Source: Sphingobacterium sp. B16(2022) (GTDB lineage Bacteria > Bacteroidota > Bacteroidia > Sphingobacteriales > Sphingobacteriaceae). Taken from it: a DNA stretch of 64,000 nucleotides. A model generated the notes under the pieces. It ran no database searches. It saw nothing but the letters and a program-made list of their open reading frames with translations, and was not told the origin of the DNA. The stretch is taken from positions 248,001 through 312,000 of the forward strand of contig NZ_JAAUVN010000006.1 in NCBI RefSeq assembly GCF_012030425.1. The letters run 5' to 3'. Within the stretch, counting starts at the first letter, position 1; every line of letters begins with the position of its first letter. The position numbers and the translations under genes were made by a program. This document shows, one piece after another, positions 61,299-64,000 of this stretch.

Positions 61299-61721
61299 AT
61301 GAATCGTTTACTTAACAGTATCATGGTTGCTTCGCTTTTGTTCGTTTCATGCCAACAAAAGAACAAGGAGGCTGCCCAATCCAAAGAAACAGCGACAGTG
61401 GGCGGTGATAAAGACAAGCACGGCTGTATCGCCAGTGCAGGATACAATTGGTCAACTTTAAAAGATAGCTGTGTTAGGCCTTTTGAACAGATACAATTGG
61501 ATATCGTTAATAATTCAGATAGCTATGAAACAGCGGCATTTCTGATTATTGATGATAAGAAACATGCCGCAGAGGTTTTTCTAAAAGAAAGCCCAGAAAG
61601 CATTGTCTTAAAACACGTCAAAGAATATGAATATGAAAATCAGGATTACAAGTTAATTCAGGATCAGCATTGCTGGACATTAATTAAAGGCGACAAAACT
61701 TTATATAAAAAAAAAGAATAA
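61299..61721 (+). CDS. unknown small lipoprotein
   Basis: A 140-residue protein with a lipoprotein signal: hydrophobic stretch, then LFVSC with Cys18 as the lipid site. Three more cysteines follow (HGCIAS, DSCVRP and QHCWTL). The body contains the repeated idea of a short beta-strand domain (ETAAFLIIDDKKHAAEVF and YKLIQDQHCWTLIKG). I do not recognise the family with certainty; it looks like a small periplasmic or outer-membrane-anchored domain. It stands alone, divergent from proB and convergent with uvrB. Confidence 0.75.
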   Translation: MNRLLNSIMVASLLFVSCQQKNKEAAQSKETATVGGDKDKHGCIASAGYNWSTLKDSCVRPFEQIQLDIVNNSDSYETAAFLIIDDKKHAAEVFLKESPESIVLKHVKEYEYENQDYKLIQDQHCWTLIKGDKTLYKKKE

Positions 61722-61744
61722 AAAAAGGGCTTAAGCCCTTTTTT
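61721..61744. terminator. bidirectional terminator
   Basis: Perfect palindrome AAAAAAGGGCTT/AAGCCCTTTTTT between the lipoprotein gene (+) and uvrB (-). It overlaps the last base of each stop codon region. Confidence 0.9.
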
Positions 61745-63774
61745 TATTTAAATCGTTCATCAAATATTTTCTCTAGGGAGAACATCTCATCTCTAAGTTT
61801 AGCGGCTTCTAAGAAGTCCATTTCTTTGGCTGCCTTTTCCATTTTCTTACGAACTGTATCGATCGCTTTTTTAAGCTCTTTCTCACCTAGGTATTGTAAC
61901 ACCGGATCTGCGGCAATGGCTACCGAAGGATCTGGCTCAACATATATCTTTGGCTCCAGTCCATTGAAATCAGCGACCGAGGTTTGCTCCATAATCTCCT
62001 CTTTAGTTTTTCCGACAGTTCGAGGCGTAATATGATGTTCTTCGTTATATTTCATTTGTTTCTCACGACGGCGGGTAGTCTCATCAATAGTAGCAGCCAT
62101 ACTATCCGTCATCCGATCTGCATACATGATCACACGCCCTTTGTCATTACGCGCAGCACGACCGATTGTCTGAATCAATGATCTCTGAGAACGCAAAAAA
62201 CCTTCCTTATCAGCATCCAATATCGCGACTAATGTTACTTCAGGTAAATCAAGACCTTCCCTCAATAAGTTGACCCCTACCAGAACATCAAATTCACCAA
62301 GACGCAATCCTCTTAAAATTTCGACCCGTTCCAATGTCTTTACCTCAGAGTGAATATACCTAACTTTTATATGCAGCTTAGTCATATATTTGGTTAACTC
62401 TTCTGCCATACGCTTCGTCAACGTTGTCGCTAACACACGTCCACCGGCTTTAATGGCCTTATCTGCTTCCTCAAGGAAATCATCCACCTGATTAATCGCT
62501 GGATGAACTTCAATAATCGGATCTAACAACCCTGTCGGCCGTATAACTTGCTCAACAAAAACACCTTCCGTCTGCTGTAACTCGTAATCTCCCGGTGTTG
62601 CAGAAACATAAATCGTCTGATTCGTCAAAGATTCAAATTCAGGGAAATTCAAAGGCCTATTGTCAAGCGCTGCCGGTAACCTAAAACCATGTTCTACCAA
62701 AGCAATTTTTCTGGAACGGTCTCCACCATACATGGCCCGTAATTGCGGAATCGTTACATGACTTTCGTCTATAACAAGTAAATAATCTTCGGGAAAATAA
62801 TCCAGTAAACAGAAAGGACGCATCCCAGGCTCACGACCATCAAAAAACCGCGAATAATTTTCAATTCCGGAACAATAGCCAAGCTCTCGCATCATCTCCA
62901 GATCGTAATTAACACGTTCTTCCAGACGTTTCGCTTCCAGCATCTTACCTTCCTCTTCCAACTGTGTTCTACGTTGCACCATCTCTTCTTGAATTGCCCA
63001 GATCGTTGAAGTAAACTTTTCCTTTGGTGTTACAAAGAGTGTTGCAGGAAAAAGAGCTAGATCTTCCATTCTACTTAAGGTCTTTCCTGTTACCGGATCG
63101 ATTTCACTCAACTCATCAATCTCATCACCAAAAAATGATACGCGAATGGCAAAATCCAAATAGGCTGGGAAAATATCTACTGTATCTCCCTTTACACGAA
63201 AAGTACCTCTCTTAAATTCAGTCGTCGTACGCGCATACAAGATCTCAACCAAGCGATGCAAAAATGCGTTACGGGAAATCACTGTCCCAACAGCAAATCG
63301 AAAAATCGACTTGGAGAAATCTTCAGGATTACCCATACCATAAATACAGGAAACAGAAGATACAACAATAACATCACGCCTTCCCGACATCAGTGCCGTT
63401 GTAGTAGCAAGACGTAATTTCTCAATCTCTTCATTGATCGCTAAATCTTTCTCAATATACGTATTCGATGACGCGATAAAAGCTTCCGGCTGATAGTAGT
63501 CGTAGTAAGAGACAAAATAATTGACAGCATTGTCAGGAAAAAACTGCTTAAACTCTCCGTAAAGCTGAGCTGCTAATGTTTTATTATGGCTGAGTATTAA
63601 AGTCGGTTTCTGTGTTTGCTGAATCACATTCGCCACTGTAAACGTTTTTCCAGATCCAGTCACCCCTAAGAGGGTTTGGTATTGTTCTCCTTCGTTTAAA
63701 CCCTGCACCAATTCTTTGATTGCAGTAGGTTGATCTCCAGTAGGCTTATATTCAGACGTAAGTTGGAACTTCAT
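61744..63774 (-). CDS. uvrB: excinuclease ABC subunit B
   Basis: A 676-residue DNA-damage-recognition helicase of nucleotide excision repair. Walker A is GVTGSGKT (residues 37-44); the damage-probing beta-hairpin follows around 88-112 (VSYYDYYQPEAFIASSNTYI). Helicase motifs IDESHVTIPQL and SQRSLIQTIGRAARN are clear, and the C-terminal UVR helices (about 630-672, KMEKAAKEMDFLEAAKLRDE) bind UvrC. A minus-strand TAAATTTG box at 63795-63802 may be its promoter. It is complete; uvrA and uvrC are not here. Confidence 0.97.
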   Translation of the reverse strand: MKFQLTSEYKPTGDQPTAIKELVQGLNEGEQYQTLLGVTGSGKTFTVANVIQQTQKPTLILSHNKTLAAQLYGEFKQFFPDNAVNYFVSYYDYYQPEAFIASSNTYIEKDLAINEEIEKLRLATTTALMSGRRDVIVVSSVSCIYGMGNPEDFSKSIFRFAVGTVISRNAFLHRLVEILYARTTTEFKRGTFRVKGDTVDIFPAYLDFAIRVSFFGDEIDELSEIDPVTGKTLSRMEDLALFPATLFVTPKEKFTSTIWAIQEEMVQRRTQLEEEGKMLEAKRLEERVNYDLEMMRELGYCSGIENYSRFFDGREPGMRPFCLLDYFPEDYLLVIDESHVTIPQLRAMYGGDRSRKIALVEHGFRLPAALDNRPLNFPEFESLTNQTIYVSATPGDYELQQTEGVFVEQVIRPTGLLDPIIEVHPAINQVDDFLEEADKAIKAGGRVLATTLTKRMAEELTKYMTKLHIKVRYIHSEVKTLERVEILRGLRLGEFDVLVGVNLLREGLDLPEVTLVAILDADKEGFLRSQRSLIQTIGRAARNDKGRVIMYADRMTDSMAATIDETTRRREKQMKYNEEHHITPRTVGKTKEEIMEQTSVADFNGLEPKIYVEPDPSVAIAADPVLQYLGEKELKKAIDTVRKKMEKAAKEMDFLEAAKLRDEMFSLEKIFDERFK

Positions 63775-63926
63775 AAAATCTTATTCAAGTAATACAAATT
63801 TAATCAAAATAAATGAGGCATTTATATTATTCAATGAGTCTGCTATTCACAACTATTTTTCCGTTTAAACAAACAATAAGTAATAATATTTGTGTAAATT
63901 GGTATAATCACTAAAATCTACACGAT

Positions 63927-64000
63927 ATGCTCAATATCCTCAGCACACAGAACAGCATCGCAAATCAATACATTGCCGAACTACGTGATGTCAACATTCA
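63927..64000 (+). CDS. upp: uracil phosphoribosyltransferase, N-terminal fragment
   Basis: Only 24 codons are visible before the window ends. The residues QNSIANQYIAELRDVNI match the start of Bacteroidota uracil phosphoribosyltransferases, which salvage uracil to UMP with PRPP. The catalytic PRPP loop lies outside, so the assignment rests on this short stretch. Confidence 0.7.
   Translation, partial: MLNILSTQNSIANQYIAELRDVNI

Noticed and set aside
1..64000. Prophage, insertion sequence or integrative element
   Set aside because: No transposase, integrase, capsid or conjugation gene and no long flanking repeats are visible.

Overview
The window reads as a chromosomal segment of a Bacteroidota bacterium, most likely a Sphingobacterium or close relative in the Sphingobacteriaceae. 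This rests on inference from gene content: families largely confined to that phylum (DUF2480, DUF3108, DUF3109, a DUF6427-like membrane protein), secreted glycosidases with carbohydrate-binding tails, an AT-rich sequence, few Shine-Dalgarno sites, and repeated upstream boxes of the form TAnnTTTG, the Bacteroidota -7 element. No phage, insertion sequence, CRISPR array or other obvious mobile element is visible. Nearly all of it is ordinary core genome, densely packed and punctuated by clear intrinsic terminators.

Layout. 1-6.1 kb: the end of a GH29 fucosidase, a PAS sensor kinase with an abutting receiver-only regulator, and a GH20 hexosaminidase. 6.2-13.1 kb: Xaa-Pro aminopeptidase, PBP4-type DD-peptidase, malic enzyme, RuvA and free-methionine-sulfoxide reductase. 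13.1-19.2 kb: a WD40 protein and the minus-strand histidine operon hisC-B-H-A-F-IE (hisG and hisD are not here). 19.3-22.7 kb: phoH-purC-STAS-rnz on the minus strand. 23-29.6 kb: SAM-cleaving enzyme, a coiled-coil membrane protein, an ABC exporter, a YtxH/LEA-like protein, ccmB-ccmC-ccmD and a multipass membrane protein. 29.8-38.1 kb: outer-membrane protein, LptC, a PpiD/SurA-type chaperone, three conserved DUF genes, a polyprenyl diphosphate synthase and a TerC protein. 38.2-46.4 kb: a secreted C1 peptidase, a thioredoxin-like protein, an alcohol dehydrogenase, prolyl oligopeptidase and an M1 aminopeptidase. 46.5-49.9 kb: lpxH, a Crp-type regulator, a SugE/Gdx transporter, prfA and four tandem tRNA-Asp genes. 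50.2-56.4 kb: a 1349-residue GH2 enzyme and a sigma factor followed by an unusual membrane serine protease. 56.4-64 kb: 1-Cys peroxiredoxin, acyl-CoA dehydrogenase, proB-proA plus an unknown gene, an unknown lipoprotein, uvrB and the start of upp.

How the genes work together. The envelope is the main theme: LptC, PpiD-like chaperone, LpxH and DacB build and maintain it, and the secreted glycosidases and peptidases digest glycans and peptides. Histidine and proline synthesis, purine synthesis and NADPH supply (malic enzyme) form the anabolic part.

The most distinctive locus is 54.6-56.3 kb. A GTG-started ECF-type sigma factor is followed by one protein that appears to join an anti-sigma-like cytoplasmic segment, one membrane helix and a periplasmic trypsin-like protease. 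The tRNA-Asp array (two alternating alleles, last copy without an encoded CCA) and several promoters that overlap terminators or lie directly on start codons are the other points of note.
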